A stretch of DNA of 64,000 nt from Methylobacterium longum (GCF_022179385.1 NZ_BPQS01000008.1:1-64000); one strand, 5' to 3'. Shown: positions 1-8,614, numbered from the stretch's first letter. Notes: generated by a model from the sequence alone, not told the origin. Program-made: numbers and translations.

Positions 1-111
1 CGCAAGCACCTTCGTGATCGCAGCCGTCAGCGACGTCTTGCCGTGGTCAACGTGACCAATCGTGCCGATGTTGCAGTGCGGCTTGGTGCGGGAGAACTTT
101 TCCTTGCCCAT
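1..111 (-). CDS. tuf: Elongation factor Tu, N-terminal fragment (runs off window)
   Basis: EF-Tu is the GTPase that delivers aminoacyl-tRNA to the ribosome. Only the first 37 codons are present, because the gene continues beyond position 1. The visible part reads [16 protein letters not shown] followed by the P-loop [10 protein letters not shown], which is diagnostic of EF-Tu. The start at 111 gives the canonical MGKEKF N-terminus. An in-frame ATG at 120 would add only three residues and is not preferred. Identification is certain even though most of the gene is missing. Confidence 0.97.
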   Translation of the reverse strand, partial: MGKEKFSRTKPHCNIGTIGHVDHGKTSLTAAITKVLA

Positions 112-420
112 GATTCCCATTCCTGCGGCAGGGACCACACGGGGGCCCCGGATCCTGGTCGGCCGCCCCGCACTCGGACAGGGGCGCAAAACGCGGTTCG
201 CTTAGAGGGTCGGCCGCCGGGGATCAAGATCCGGGGCGCTCGGGAGCCCCACCTGCGGCGTCGCTGTCAAGCCACACCGCCCGGTCGTGAACCGCCGAGT
301 TAGCAATGCTCAGCAATAATGGGGCGCTTTCAAGCCACAGTGTGGCGCGGAGGGCATAGCGGGATGCGGGCCGCCGAGCTTAACTGTGCCCAACATCGAT
401 CAGGCACCGGATCCGCCCCC
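112..420. other. Intergenic region between divergent tuf and outer-membrane protein gene
   Basis: This 309-base stretch holds no convincing gene. Open frames here lack ribosome-binding sites and sensible composition. It must carry the promoters of tuf (leftward) and of the outer-membrane protein gene (rightward). The AT-richer patch near 300-320 is the only promoter-like composition, and no exact elements can be assigned. Confidence 0.5.
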
Positions 421-1284
421 ATGATGAAGAAGCTCCTCCTCGCCAGCGCCGCCACGGCCCTGGTCACGACGGCCGCCTCGGCTGCCGACCTGCCGCGCCG
501 GGTCGCCCCGCCGCCGGTCTTCACGCCGGTGCCGGTGTTCAGCTGGACGGGCTTCTACGCCGGCCTCGAGTCGGCCTACACGTTCACCGACCGCGAGCGC
601 ATCACCACGCTCGGCGTTCTCCCGGCCAACGCCCAGAACGTCACGGCCGGCCGTCGTCCGCTCGTGACCTCGACCACGCAGGACGGCTTCGCCAACATCG
701 GCGGGACCGCCGGCTACAACTACCAGTTCACGCCGGGCTCCGGCATCGTGGTCGGTATCGCCAACAGCATCGACTGGACCGACATCACCAAAAACCGGGT
801 CGTGCTCGGCAATGGCAACGTCGCCGGTGGTCCGCCGAACATCAGCCAGTTCCGTTCCAGCCTCGACTGGCTCGGCACCCTGACGGGCCGCGTCGGCTAC
901 GCCTTCGACCGCGTCATGGTGTACGGCATGGGCGGCCTAGCCTACGGCGGCGTCTTCCACGCGGCGAACTTCTACCGTCCCGACGGCGCCCTGCAGTTCG
1001 TCGGCCGCTACGACGATCTCAAGACCGGCTTCGCCTACGGCGGCGGCATCGAATTCGCCATCCCGACCGACAGCTTCCTGAACACCTTCGCGCTCGGCCG
1101 CTACCTCGGCATCAAGTACGACGCCCTGACGCTCAAGGCCGAGTACGTGCACTACGACCTCGGCAGCCAGAACGTGCTGGTCGCCGCCCTCCCGGGCGTC
1201 GGCACCGGGTCGTACATCTCGCGCTTCCGGACCGAGGGCAACATCGTCCGCGCCGGCTTCAACTACAAGTTCGGCGGCTTCTAG
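421..1284 (+). CDS. Outer-membrane beta-barrel protein (Omp25/RopB-like)
   Basis: The 287-residue protein begins with a clear Sec signal peptide (MMKKLLLASA..., cleaved near residue 21 at ASA-A). A proline-rich linker and the phrase SWTGFYAGLESAYTF follow, which is typical of the Omp25/Omp31/RopB family of small alphaproteobacterial surface porin-like barrels. The rest alternates polar and aromatic residues as in an eight-stranded barrel and ends FNYKFGGF with a terminal Phe, the usual outer-membrane assembly signal. The start at 421 is chosen over an upstream ATG at 319 because it places the signal peptide at the N-terminus. The substrate, if any, is unknown. It is a single gene followed by two hairpins. 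Confidence 0.85.
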   Translation: MMKKLLLASAATALVTTAASAADLPRRVAPPPVFTPVPVFSWTGFYAGLESAYTFTDRERITTLGVLPANAQNVTAGRRPLVTSTTQDGFANIGGTAGYNYQFTPGSGIVVGIANSIDWTDITKNRVVLGNGNVAGGPPNISQFRSSLDWLGTLTGRVGYAFDRVMVYGMGGLAYGGVFHAANFYRPDGALQFVGRYDDLKTGFAYGGGIEFAIPTDSFLNTFALGRYLGIKYDALTLKAEYVHYDLGSQNVLVAALPGVGTGSYISRFRTEGNIVRAGFNYKFGGF

Positions 1285-1297
1285 GATCTTCGCGGCC

Positions 1298-1319
1298 GGG
1301 AGCCGGTCTTCCGGCTCCC
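1298..1319 (+). terminator. Hairpin after outer-membrane protein gene
   Basis: A perfect 9-bp stem (GGGAGCCGG / CCGGCTCCC) with a TCTT loop begins 14 bases after the stop codon. It has no clear T tract, so termination strength is uncertain. Confidence 0.55.
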
Positions 1320-1339
1320 ATGTCCGGATTTCATGACCA

Positions 1340-1372
1340 GGGCGGGTGCCGGTAGCGGCGCCCGCCCGTTTT
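1340..1372 (+). terminator. Rho-independent terminator-like hairpin with T run
   Basis: An 11-bp GC-rich stem (GGGCGGGTGCC pairing with GGCGCCCGCCC, one G-U pair) is followed by GTTTT. It is the better terminator candidate for the outer-membrane protein transcript and may also serve the opposing phn operon, which ends at 1441. Confidence 0.55.
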
Positions 1373-1440
1373 CATGGCGCCCACCCGTTTTCATGGCGCG
1401 TACCGAGGGCTGCGAGGCGTCGCCGGGTCCGCCTGCGGCC

Positions 1441-1971
1441 TCACCAGGCGCGCAGATGCGCCACCAGACGCTCCGCCCCCGCCTCGGGCGTCCCGACATT
1501 GTGGATGGTCAGGTCGGCCTCCACCCGAACCGCGCGGGCGAGCCGCGCGGCGAGGTCGCCGTCCGCCGCACGGCCGCGGGCGGCCAGCCGCCGGGCCAGG
1601 ATGTCGGCGGGCGCCGTGACCTCGACGACGCTCACCCGCGGGCCCGCCGCGCGCGCCTGGGCGACGACGCGGCGCGAGACGTTGCACACCACCACCCGAC
1701 CCGCATCGGCGAGGCGGCCGGCCTCGGCCGGCAGGGCGTAACCGAGGCCGTGGGCGCGCCAGTTCAGGGTGAAGCGCCCGGCCGCGCAGCCGTCCGCGAA
1801 GGCGGCTTCGTCGATCTCGTCGTTGTCCTCGTCGGCCGACGGGGGCCGGGTGACGAGGCGGCGGGGAAAGACGTAGCGCGGATCGTCGGCCAGCGCGGTC
1901 CGGGCCAGCCGGATCAGCGTGTCCTTACCGGCCCCGCTCGGGCCGACCACGAGGACGAGGCAGCCCGGCAT
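1441..1971 (-). CDS. phnN: Ribose 1,5-bisphosphate phosphokinase PhnN
   Basis: PhnN phosphorylates ribose 1,5-bisphosphate to PRPP, returning the ribosyl carrier of the C-P lyase pathway to nucleotide metabolism. The 176-residue protein has the P-loop GPSGAGKDT at residues 10-18 and the guanylate-kinase-like core expected of the family; its length is normal. Its ATG overlaps the phnM stop as ATGA (1969-1973), showing translational coupling. It is the last gene of the phnGHIJKLMN operon. Confidence 0.94.
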   Translation of the reverse strand: MPGCLVLVVGPSGAGKDTLIRLARTALADDPRYVFPRRLVTRPPSADEDNDEIDEAAFADGCAAGRFTLNWRAHGLGYALPAEAGRLADAGRVVVCNVSRRVVAQARAAGPRVSVVEVTAPADILARRLAARGRAADGDLAARLARAVRVEADLTIHNVGTPEAGAERLVAHLRAW

Positions 1972-3107
1972 CAGGACACCCGCCTTCCGGTGCGCCAGAC
2001 CTCGCGGACCACCGGCACGCCCTCGGCCAGCCGGACCCGCACCAGATCGGCGCGGAGCCCCGGCACGAGGGCGCCCCGATCGGTCAGGCCGGTGGCCCGG
2101 GCGGGGTTCGCCGTGACGGCGGCGAGCGCCTCCGGCAGGGTGATCCCGGGGGCCTGCTGGGGCAGCAGGAAGGCCGCCATCAGGAGGCTCGCCGGCACGT
2201 AGTCCGACGAGAGGATGTCGAGGTGCCCGGCCTCGGCCAGCGCCAGGGCCGCGACGTTGCCGGAATGCGAGCCGCCGCGGATCAGGTTCGGCGCGCCCAT
2301 CATGACGGTGATGCCCCGGCCGTGGGCGGCCTCCGCCGCCTCGCACGTGGTCGGAAACTCGGCGAGCCGCACGCCCTCGCCGACCGCCAGGTCGACATCC
2401 GCCAGGGTGGTGTCGTCGTGGCTCGCGAGGGGGATGCCCCTCGCGCGGGCGAACTGAACCAGGGCCGGCCGGTTCGCCGCGGTCAGGGCCTGCCCGTCGC
2501 GGATCTTGCGCTCCGTGTTGGCGCGGATCTCGTTCATGGGCCGGCCGCCGCGGGTGGCGTAGGTGTAGTACTTCTCCATGTCGCGGAACTGCCGCTGGCC
2601 CGGCGTGTGGTCCATCAGCGAGATCAGACCGACGGGGTAGCGGGCCGTGAAGGCCGTCACCGTGTCGAGCACGTCCGTGGAGGGCAATTCGCAGCGCAGA
2701 TGCGTGAAGTGCTCCGCCCGGAACAGGTCGCCGGCCCGCGCGGTGGCGATGGCGCCGGCAAGCTGCTCCAGCTCGGAGCCGAGGCCGCTGCCGTCCGGAT
2801 CGCTGCCGGCACGGAGCGAATCGAACACCGTGGTGATACCCGAGGCGGTGATCTGCGCGTCGTAGGCCAGGACGGCGCCGAGCGGGTGCCAGCGGACCTT
2901 GGGGCGCGGCGCGTAGTGGCTCTCCAAGTGGTCGGTGTGCAGCTCAATCAGCCCGGGGATCAGGTGGTCGCCGCCGCAATCGAGGCCGCGGGCGGGCGGG
3001 CGGCCCGCGCCGATCTCGGCGATCGCCCCGTCCGAGACCGCGAGCCAGCCGCGCTGCACCCGGTCGGGCAGGACCAGGGTCGCGTTCTCGAGGATGAAGT
3101 CGTCCAT
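1971..3107 (-). CDS. phnM: RPnTP diphosphohydrolase PhnM
   Basis: PhnM is an amidohydrolase-superfamily enzyme that removes pyrophosphate from alpha-D-ribose-1-methylphosphonate 5-triphosphate to give the 5-phosphate used by PhnJ. The 378-residue protein carries the metal-binding HTDHLESH segment at 57-64 and later metal-site phrases ASHDDTT and SSDYVPASLL, all typical of PhnM. The start at 3107 gives MDDFILENATL. It lies 11 bases downstream of phnL and overlaps phnN by four bases. Confidence 0.95.
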   Translation of the reverse strand: MDDFILENATLVLPDRVQRGWLAVSDGAIAEIGAGRPPARGLDCGGDHLIPGLIELHTDHLESHYAPRPKVRWHPLGAVLAYDAQITASGITTVFDSLRAGSDPDGSGLGSELEQLAGAIATARAGDLFRAEHFTHLRCELPSTDVLDTVTAFTARYPVGLISLMDHTPGQRQFRDMEKYYTYATRGGRPMNEIRANTERKIRDGQALTAANRPALVQFARARGIPLASHDDTTLADVDLAVGEGVRLAEFPTTCEAAEAAHGRGITVMMGAPNLIRGGSHSGNVAALALAEAGHLDILSSDYVPASLLMAAFLLPQQAPGITLPEALAAVTANPARATGLTDRGALVPGLRADLVRVRLAEGVPVVREVWRTGRRVS

Positions 3108-3118
3108 GGGTCCGGTCC

Positions 3119-3826
3119 TCAGGCTGCCCGGGCTTGCGGCGCGAACTGGGTGACATCGACCACCCGGGTCGCCACAGCGTCGCGCATCTCGCTGTCGTGG
3201 AAGATGCCGAGCACACCGGCCCCGGCCTTCAGTTTCTCGCGGACGAGGTCGGCCACCACGGCCCGGTTCCGCGGGTCGAGGGAGGCGGTGGGCTCGTCGA
3301 GGAGCAGGAGCGGCCGGTCGGCGATCAACCCCCGAGCGATGTTGACCCGCTGCTGCTCGCCCCCCGAGAAGGTCGCGGGTGGCAGGTCCCAGAGCCGCTC
3401 GGGCAGGTTGAGCCGGGCGAGCAGATGCTTCGCACGGGCGCGCGCCGCCTCCTCGGACAACCCGCCCTCGCGGCCGGCCGCCTCGACCACGTCGAGGGCC
3501 GAGACCCGCGGGATCACCCGCAGGAACTGCGACACGTAGGCGATGACCCGCGCCCGCAGCGCCAGCACCGCCCGCGGATCGGCGCGCACCACGTCCACCG
3601 CGGCCCCGCCGTCGCGGACCAGGATGGCGCCGGCGTCGCAGCGATAATTGCCGTAGGCCATCTTCAGGAGCGAGGACTTGCCCGCCCCCGACGGACCGCC
3701 GAGCACCACGCACTCGCCGGGCTCCACCGCGAGGCTGACGCCGCCGACGACCGGCAGCACGATCCCGCCGCGCAGGTGCAGGGTGAAGCTCTTGGCGACG
3801 TCCTGGAAGGTGAGGAGCGCGGTCAT
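3119..3826 (-). CDS. phnL: C-P lyase complex ATP-binding subunit PhnL
   Basis: PhnL is an ABC-type ATPase that associates with the C-P lyase core and is needed for ribosyl phosphonate formation. The 235-residue sequence contains Walker A GPSGAGKSS (44-52), the signature FSGGEQQRVNIARGL and Walker B LLLLDEPTASLD. There are no membrane segments or transporter partners nearby, in keeping with its soluble role. The start overlaps the phnK stop as ATGA. Confidence 0.94.
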   Translation of the reverse strand: MTALLTFQDVAKSFTLHLRGGIVLPVVGGVSLAVEPGECVVLGGPSGAGKSSLLKMAYGNYRCDAGAILVRDGGAAVDVVRADPRAVLALRARVIAYVSQFLRVIPRVSALDVVEAAGREGGLSEEAARARAKHLLARLNLPERLWDLPPATFSGGEQQRVNIARGLIADRPLLLLDEPTASLDPRNRAVVADLVREKLKAGAGVLGIFHDSEMRDAVATRVVDVTQFAPQARAA

Positions 3827-4596
3827 GCGGCGAGCACCGAGGAGACGAGGAGCTGGGTGTAGGCGTGCTCGGGATCGTCGAGCACCCGGTCGGTCAGGCC
3901 GGTCTCGATCACCCGGCCGGCCCGCATCACGGCGATCCGGTGCGACAGGAGCCGCGCCACCGCGAGGTCGTGGGTGACGATGATCACGGCGAGCCCCAGC
4001 TCCGCCGAGAGCCGCCGGATCAGGTCGAGGAGCCGGGCCTGGACCGAGACGTCGAGGCCTGAGGTCGGCTCGTCCATCAGCACGAGGCGCGGCCCGGTGA
4101 CGAGGTTGCGGGCGATCTGCAGGCGCTGGCGCATGCCGCCGGAGAACTGGCTCGGCGGATCGTCCACGCGGCCCGCCTCGATCTCGACCCGGCCGAGCCA
4201 GTCCAGCGCCTGGCCACGGATCCGGCCGTAGTGACGCTCGCCCATCCCCATCAGCCGCTCGCCGACATTGCCACCCGCCGAGACCGCCATGCGCAGCCCC
4301 TGGCGCGCGTCCTGGCGGACGAAGCCCCAGTCGGTGCGCATCAGCCGGCGCAGTTCGGCGGCTCCCAGATCGGCGAGGGCCCGGGTCCGGCCCTCGCGCA
4401 TCCGGTAGCGGACCTCACCCGAATCGGGTGCCAATTCACCCGCGAGCAGCGACAGGAGCGTCGACTTGCCCGAACCCGATTCGCCCACGATGGCGAGCAC
4501 CTCGCCCTCGGTGACGTCGAGGTCGATGCCCGCGCAGGCCAGCCGGCTGCCGTAGGCCTTGGTCAGCCCGTGGGCGGAGAGGAGCGGCGCGCTCAT
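3823..4596 (-). CDS. phnK: C-P lyase complex ATP-binding subunit PhnK
   Basis: PhnK is the ABC ATPase that docks on PhnJ in the C-P lyase core complex. The 257-residue protein has Walker A GESGSGKST (38-46), the signature FSGGMRQRLQIARNL and Walker B LVLMDEPTSGLD. It resembles oligopeptide-type ABC ATPases, as PhnK does in general. The start at 4596 overlaps the phnJ stop by ATGA. Its position between phnJ and phnL is the canonical phn order. Confidence 0.95.
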   Translation of the reverse strand: MSAPLLSAHGLTKAYGSRLACAGIDLDVTEGEVLAIVGESGSGKSTLLSLLAGELAPDSGEVRYRMREGRTRALADLGAAELRRLMRTDWGFVRQDARQGLRMAVSAGGNVGERLMGMGERHYGRIRGQALDWLGRVEIEAGRVDDPPSQFSGGMRQRLQIARNLVTGPRLVLMDEPTSGLDVSVQARLLDLIRRLSAELGLAVIIVTHDLAVARLLSHRIAVMRAGRVIETGLTDRVLDDPEHAYTQLLVSSVLAA

Positions 4597-5462
4597 CGGG
4601 CCGCCTCGGCGACGCGGGTCTCGCAAATGTCGGTGTCGGAGCAGATGAACATCCGGCCTCCGGAATCGTCGGTGACCACCTCGTCGAGGTAGTGGCCGCT
4701 CGCGCCGCACAGCGCGCAGGGCTGCGTGAATTCCTGCACCCGGAACGGATGGTCCTCGAAGTCGAGGCTGCGCACCCGCGTGTAGGGCGGCACCGCGTAG
4801 ATCCGCCGCTCGCGGCCGGCGCCGAACAGCTGAAGGGCGGGGCAATCGTCCATCTTGGGATTGTCGAATTTCGGCGTCGGCGACGGGTCCATCACGTAGC
4901 GGCCGGCGACCTCCACCGGGTACGCGTAGGTGGTGGCGATGTGCCCGTGTCGGCTGATGTCCTCGTAGAGCTTGACGTGCATGGCGCCGTACTCGGCCAG
5001 GGCGTGGAGCTGGCGCGTCTCGGTCTCGCGCGGTTCGAGGAAGCGCAGGGGCTCGGGGATCGGCACCTGATAGACCAGCACCTGCCCCTCCGAGAGCGGC
5101 GTCTCGGGGATACGGTGCCGGGTCTGGATGATCGTCGCCTCCGCGGTGCGGGTGGTGGTGGCCACCCCGGAGGTCCTGGCGAAGAAGCGGCGGATCGAGA
5201 CCGCGTTGGTGGTGTCGTCGGCGCCCTGGTCGATGACCTTGAGCACGTCGGAGCGGCCCAGGATCGCGGCCGTCACCTGCACGCCGCCGGTCCCCCACCC
5301 GTAGGGCATCGGCATCTCGCGGGACGCGAAGGGCACCTGGTAGCCCGGCACCGCGATGGCCTTGAGGATGGCCCGGCGGATCATCCGCTTCGTGCCCTCG
5401 TCGAGATAGGCGAAGTTGTAGCCCGGTTCGCGCTCCGGGCGCTGCGCGATCGCGGCGCTCAT
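4593..5462 (-). CDS. phnJ: C-P lyase catalytic subunit PhnJ (radical SAM)
   Basis: PhnJ cleaves the carbon-phosphorus bond of ribosyl phosphonate phosphate with S-adenosylmethionine and a [4Fe-4S] cluster, releasing an alkane and a cyclic ribose phosphate. The 289-residue protein keeps the four key cysteines at 249, 252, 274 and 280. Their spacing matches Escherichia coli Cys241, Cys244, Cys266 (cluster) and Cys272 (thiyl radical) with a constant offset of eight. The segment FICSDTDIC contains the last two. The start at 5462 overlaps the phnI stop (ATGA), indicating coupling. By its motifs the enzyme should be active. Confidence 0.97.
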   Translation of the reverse strand: MSAAIAQRPEREPGYNFAYLDEGTKRMIRRAILKAIAVPGYQVPFASREMPMPYGWGTGGVQVTAAILGRSDVLKVIDQGADDTTNAVSIRRFFARTSGVATTTRTAEATIIQTRHRIPETPLSEGQVLVYQVPIPEPLRFLEPRETETRQLHALAEYGAMHVKLYEDISRHGHIATTYAYPVEVAGRYVMDPSPTPKFDNPKMDDCPALQLFGAGRERRIYAVPPYTRVRSLDFEDHPFRVQEFTQPCALCGASGHYLDEVVTDDSGGRMFICSDTDICETRVAEAAR

Positions 5463-6565
5463 TCGGCGGCCTCCTGCATCCCGGCGGCGTCGGATGTCTC
5501 CTCGAACGCGGCGCGCAAGCGCCGGACCAGCTCCAGCTCGGCCTGGAAATCGACGTAGTGGGGCAGCTTCAGATGCTCGACGAAGCCGGTCGCCTGGAGG
5601 CTGTCGCAATGGGCCAGCACGAATTCCTGGTCCTGGGCCGGACTCGCCACCGGCTCGCCGAGTTCCTCCGCCCGCAGGGCCCGATCCACCAGGGCCATGG
5701 CCATGGCCTTGCGCTCGCTCTGCCCGAAGCTCAGCCCGTAGCCCCGGGTGAATTGCGGCGGCGCCGCGCCCGAGCCCTTGAACTGATTGACCATCTGGCA
5801 CTCGGTGAGCCGGACGCGCCCGAGCGGCACCGCGAAACCCAGCTCCTCCGGCACGAACGCGACGTCGACCGCGCCGACCCGGATCTCACCCACGAACGGG
5901 TGGGTGCGGCCGTAGCCGCGCTGGGTCGAGTAGGCGAGGCTCAGGATGAAGCCCTCGTCGCCCCGGGCCAGCGCCTGGAGGCGCAGGGCCCGGTCGGCGG
6001 GGTAGTCCACCGGCTCGCGGGTGAGGTCGCCGACCGGCGCGCCGTCGTCTGCGGGCGAGGGCTCGATCAGGCCGTCCTGGGCCAACAGGTCGGTGACCCG
6101 CGGGCAGGTGCCGGCATCGGCGCGGGGCTCGGCCTCTGCGGCGGGCTCGCATTCGGATTCGGCGGCCAGCGCGAAGTCGATCAGCCGGTGGGTGTAGTCG
6201 AAGGTCGGCCCGAGCACCTGCCCGCCCGGCAGGTCCTTGAACGTGGCCGAGATCCGGCGCTCCACCGTCATGGCGCCGGTCTCGACCGGCACGGAGGCGC
6301 CGAAGCGGGGCAGCGTCGTCCGGTAGGCGCGGACGAGGAACACCGCCTCGACCACGTCGCCGCGGGCCTGCTTGAGGGCCAGCGCCGCGAGGTCGGGATC
6401 GTAGAGCGAGCCCTCGGTCATCACCCGGTCGACCAGCAGCGCCATCTGCGCGCGGATCTGCGCGACGGAGAGTTCCGGTATCGCGGGGTCGCCCCGGCGC
6501 GCCTCGGCGAGGAGCCGATGCGCGTTGTCGATGGCGGCCTCGCCGCCCTTCACGGCCACGTACAT
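5459..6565 (-). CDS. phnI: C-P lyase core subunit PhnI
   Basis: PhnI is the nucleosidase-like subunit that, with PhnG, PhnH and PhnL, exchanges adenine of ATP for the phosphonate to give ribosyl phosphonate triphosphate. The 368-residue protein begins MYVAVKGGEAAIDNAH, the family hallmark, and has the RGYGRTHPFVGEIR segment conserved in PhnI. Its length is typical. It starts two bases after the phnH stop and overlaps phnJ by four bases. Confidence 0.95.
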   Translation of the reverse strand: MYVAVKGGEAAIDNAHRLLAEARRGDPAIPELSVAQIRAQMALLVDRVMTEGSLYDPDLAALALKQARGDVVEAVFLVRAYRTTLPRFGASVPVETGAMTVERRISATFKDLPGGQVLGPTFDYTHRLIDFALAAESECEPAAEAEPRADAGTCPRVTDLLAQDGLIEPSPADDGAPVGDLTREPVDYPADRALRLQALARGDEGFILSLAYSTQRGYGRTHPFVGEIRVGAVDVAFVPEELGFAVPLGRVRLTECQMVNQFKGSGAAPPQFTRGYGLSFGQSERKAMAMALVDRALRAEELGEPVASPAQDQEFVLAHCDSLQATGFVEHLKLPHYVDFQAELELVRRLRAAFEETSDAAGMQEAAE

Positions 6566-6567
6566 GG

Positions 6568-7167
6568 CTAGGCCTCCGTGACCACGGTGGAGCGCGGCAG
6601 GCCGGCGACGCGGCCGGGTGCCGAGAGGATCAGGTCGACACCCAGGGGGAAGTCCGCCCGGTTCGCCGCCAGTTGCGTCGCGAAGGTTTCGGGCAGGGGC
6701 GCCAGCGCCATGCGGGCCTCGCCCCGGATGCCCGGTCCCGAGAGGCGCAGCCCCGTCCCGGGGATGAGGGTGTCGAGGGCGAGCACCAGGGTCGTGGAGG
6801 TATCGGGATAGGCCGGTGTCCCGGGCGCGAAGCGGCTGAGCGGCGGGCAGCGCGCCGGGTCGCGGATCAGCGCGAAGGCCGCCCGGGCCGGGTCGTCGGT
6901 GAGGGGCGCCCCGGTGTGGAAGCGCAGATACGCGGCGACCGCGGGCACCGCCGCCAGCGCCGCGTCGAGCCAGACCGGCGTATCGGCGTCGGTGAGGGTC
7001 AGCGCGACGGCGGCGAGTTCCGGCGTCAGGGGCTCCGGCGGCGCCAGGCCGGCAGCGAGGCCGGGAGTCAGCGCCCGCACCTGCCCCGGCCGGGCGAGCA
7101 CGTCCATGACGGCGCGGAAGGTCCCCTGCGCGTCGTGGACCGGGTCGGCGAGACCGGGAGCCAGCAT
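6568..7167 (-). CDS. phnH: C-P lyase core subunit PhnH
   Basis: PhnH is a structural subunit of the C-P lyase core (PhnGHIJ). The 199-residue protein has the N-terminal phrase DAQGTFRAVMDVLARPG characteristic of PhnH. ATG at 7167 is preferred over a TTG at 7173 because GGAGG lies seven bases ahead of the ATG. That ribosome-binding site sits inside the end of phnG, so the two genes are tightly coupled. Confidence 0.93.
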   Translation of the reverse strand: MLAPGLADPVHDAQGTFRAVMDVLARPGQVRALTPGLAAGLAPPEPLTPELAAVALTLTDADTPVWLDAALAAVPAVAAYLRFHTGAPLTDDPARAAFALIRDPARCPPLSRFAPGTPAYPDTSTTLVLALDTLIPGTGLRLSGPGIRGEARMALAPLPETFATQLAANRADFPLGVDLILSAPGRVAGLPRSTVVTEA

Positions 7168-7169
7168 GC

Positions 7170-7631
7170 TCAATCCTCCCCGCGGGCGAGGGTCAGGAAG
7201 TCGACTCGGGTCGCCGCCGTGCGGCGGGCGGCCTGTCGGCGCGCGGACTCGGACTGTGCGGTGGCTGGCGCCAGGGCCGCCTCGACCCGGCCGCGCCGGG
7301 CCGGATCCTGCCAGAGGGCGTCGAGGATCGCGGCGAGGCGGGCTTTCCGGCGGTCGCGGCCGAGATGGTAGGCGAAGCCGGTCCGGCCGCCGTCGAGGCG
7401 GATGGCGGCCCGGGTCACGCTGACCTCACCGAGGTTGAAGGGCCGTCCGTCGCCGCCGATCCGGCCCGTGGCCATGACGAGCCCGGTCTCCGCGGGCCGC
7501 AGATCCTCGGCCACCGGTGCACCGAGGGCCGCGACAGCCGCTTCGAGAGCGTCGCGTCCGGCTTCGGCGCAGAGCGCCATCACGGCCTGCCGCGCGGCGA
7601 CCTCGCCGTCCTGCTCCGGGCTCGTCGTCAT
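7170..7631 (-). CDS. phnG: C-P lyase core subunit PhnG
   Basis: PhnG is the smallest C-P lyase core subunit. The 153-residue protein (Escherichia coli PhnG is about 150) contains AETGLVMATGRIGGDGRPFNLGEV-like family sequence around residues 50-75. The start at 7631 (MTTSPEQ) is chosen because GGAGGA precedes it by about eight bases; a longer frame reaching 7733 would run through the operator. It is the first gene of the operon, divergent from phnF. Confidence 0.92.
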   Translation of the reverse strand: MTTSPEQDGEVAARQAVMALCAEAGRDALEAAVAALGAPVAEDLRPAETGLVMATGRIGGDGRPFNLGEVSVTRAAIRLDGGRTGFAYHLGRDRRKARLAAILDALWQDPARRGRVEAALAPATAQSESARRQAARRTAATRVDFLTLARGED

Positions 7632-7653
7632 CGGCGGCTTCCTCCGCATCGCT

Positions 7654-7675
7654 GTTGTATAGTCGTGTAGACAAC
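7654..7675. promoter_or_regulatory. 22-bp inverted repeat, probable PhnF operator
   Basis: The half-sites GTTGTATA and TAGACAAC pair at 7 of 8 positions around a 6-base centre. The element lies between divergent phnG and phnF. It overlaps a possible phnG -10 (7664-7669), with a -35-like TTGCCC at 7687-7692 and a 17-base spacer. A GntR/HutC-type repressor such as PhnF normally binds a site of this form beside its own gene. The assignment is inferred from symmetry and position. Confidence 0.6.
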
Positions 7676-7692
7676 TGGCGTAGCGGGGGCAA

Positions 7693-7710
7693 ATGAAGTT
7701 TGGATGACAG
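7693..7710 (-). promoter_or_regulatory. Candidate Pho box upstream of phnG
   Basis: Read on the minus strand this is CTGTCAT-CCAA-ACTTCAT. That is the 7-4-7 direct-repeat layout of PhoB sites, with a perfect first half (CTGTCAT) and a degenerate second half. It lies just upstream of the operator and overlaps the phnF translation start region. PhoB control of C-P lyase is established in other proteobacteria. This site is a prediction. Confidence 0.45.
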
Positions 7711-7711
7711 G

Positions 7712-8455
7712 ATGGATGCGCAGGAGCAGGCACCCGGCCTCGTCCGGGGCGAAGGGCTGACCGCCTGGCGGCAGATCGCCGACGCGCTGAGCGTCGAGAT
7801 CGCGGCGGGGCGTTACGCGGCCGGGCAGCAATTGCCCACCGAATCCGCGCTGGCGGCGCGCTTCTCCGTCAACCGGCACACGGTGCGCCGGGCGCTGGCG
7901 TCGCTGGCGGAGAACGGCCTCGTGCGCGCCAGCCAGGGCCGCGGCACCTTCGTGGAGGGCGCGCCCCTGTCCTACCCGATCGGGACGCGCACCCGCTTCT
8001 CCGAGATCGTCGCCGGGGCGGGGCGCGAAGCCTGGGGCGACCTGCTCGCCGCCGCGACCGTTCCCGCCGCCCCCGAGCAGGCGGCGGCGCTGGCGCTGGC
8101 GCCCGGCACGCCGGTGCTGGAACTCCTGACCGTCCACCGGGCGGATGGCGCCCCGCTCTCGACGGCACTGACGTGGCTTCCGCTGCCGCGCTTCTCCGGC
8201 TTCAGCGAGGCCTATGCCGCGCGCGGCTCGATCACCCGGGCCTTCGCGGCCTGCGGCGTCGCCGACTACACCCGGCTCTCGACCCGCGTCCGCGCCCGCC
8301 CTGCGGATGCCGCGGAGGCGAGCCGGCTCGACATCGCGCCGGGGCGCGTCGTCCTCGTGGTGTCGAGCGTCAACGTCGACCCCGCGGGCGCGCCGATCCA
8401 GGCGAACCGCACCCTGTTCGCCGCCGACCGGGTGGAGCTGGTGATCGGCGGGTAA
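7712..8455 (+). CDS. phnF: GntR/HutC-family phosphonate regulator PhnF
   Basis: The 247-residue protein has an N-terminal GntR winged helix (about residues 10-75; phrase RFSVNRHTVRRALASLAENGLV) and a C-terminal UTRA effector domain. This is the HutC subfamily architecture of PhnF. It is divergent from phnG across an inverted repeat that it probably binds. ATG 7712 is taken as the start; an in-frame TTG at 7700 would add four residues. It likely represses the phn operons in the absence of a phosphonate-derived signal, a role inferred from family and position. Confidence 0.88.
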   Translation: MDAQEQAPGLVRGEGLTAWRQIADALSVEIAAGRYAAGQQLPTESALAARFSVNRHTVRRALASLAENGLVRASQGRGTFVEGAPLSYPIGTRTRFSEIVAGAGREAWGDLLAAATVPAAPEQAAALALAPGTPVLELLTVHRADGAPLSTALTWLPLPRFSGFSEAYAARGSITRAFAACGVADYTRLSTRVRARPADAAEASRLDIAPGRVVLVVSSVNVDPAGAPIQANRTLFAADRVELVIGG

Positions 8456-8614
8456 CGCGGGCGCACCCCCTCCCTTGCCTCGCCGTCATCCCGAGGTGCC
8501 GGCGGGAGGCGGGGGCCTCAAGCCAGCCACGTGACCACTGGAGGGCTCCTACAAGGCCAGCTGAGGCGGGCCCCGGATGGGGGCACGGGTAGGGGATACC
8601 GCCCCGATCCCCCT

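Noticed and set aside
8456-8614. Possible repeat element between phnF and phnE, resembling 55976-56000
   Set aside because: The shared words (GCCTC-AA-CC-GCCACG) are short and imperfect. They do not support a defined repeat family from this window alone.
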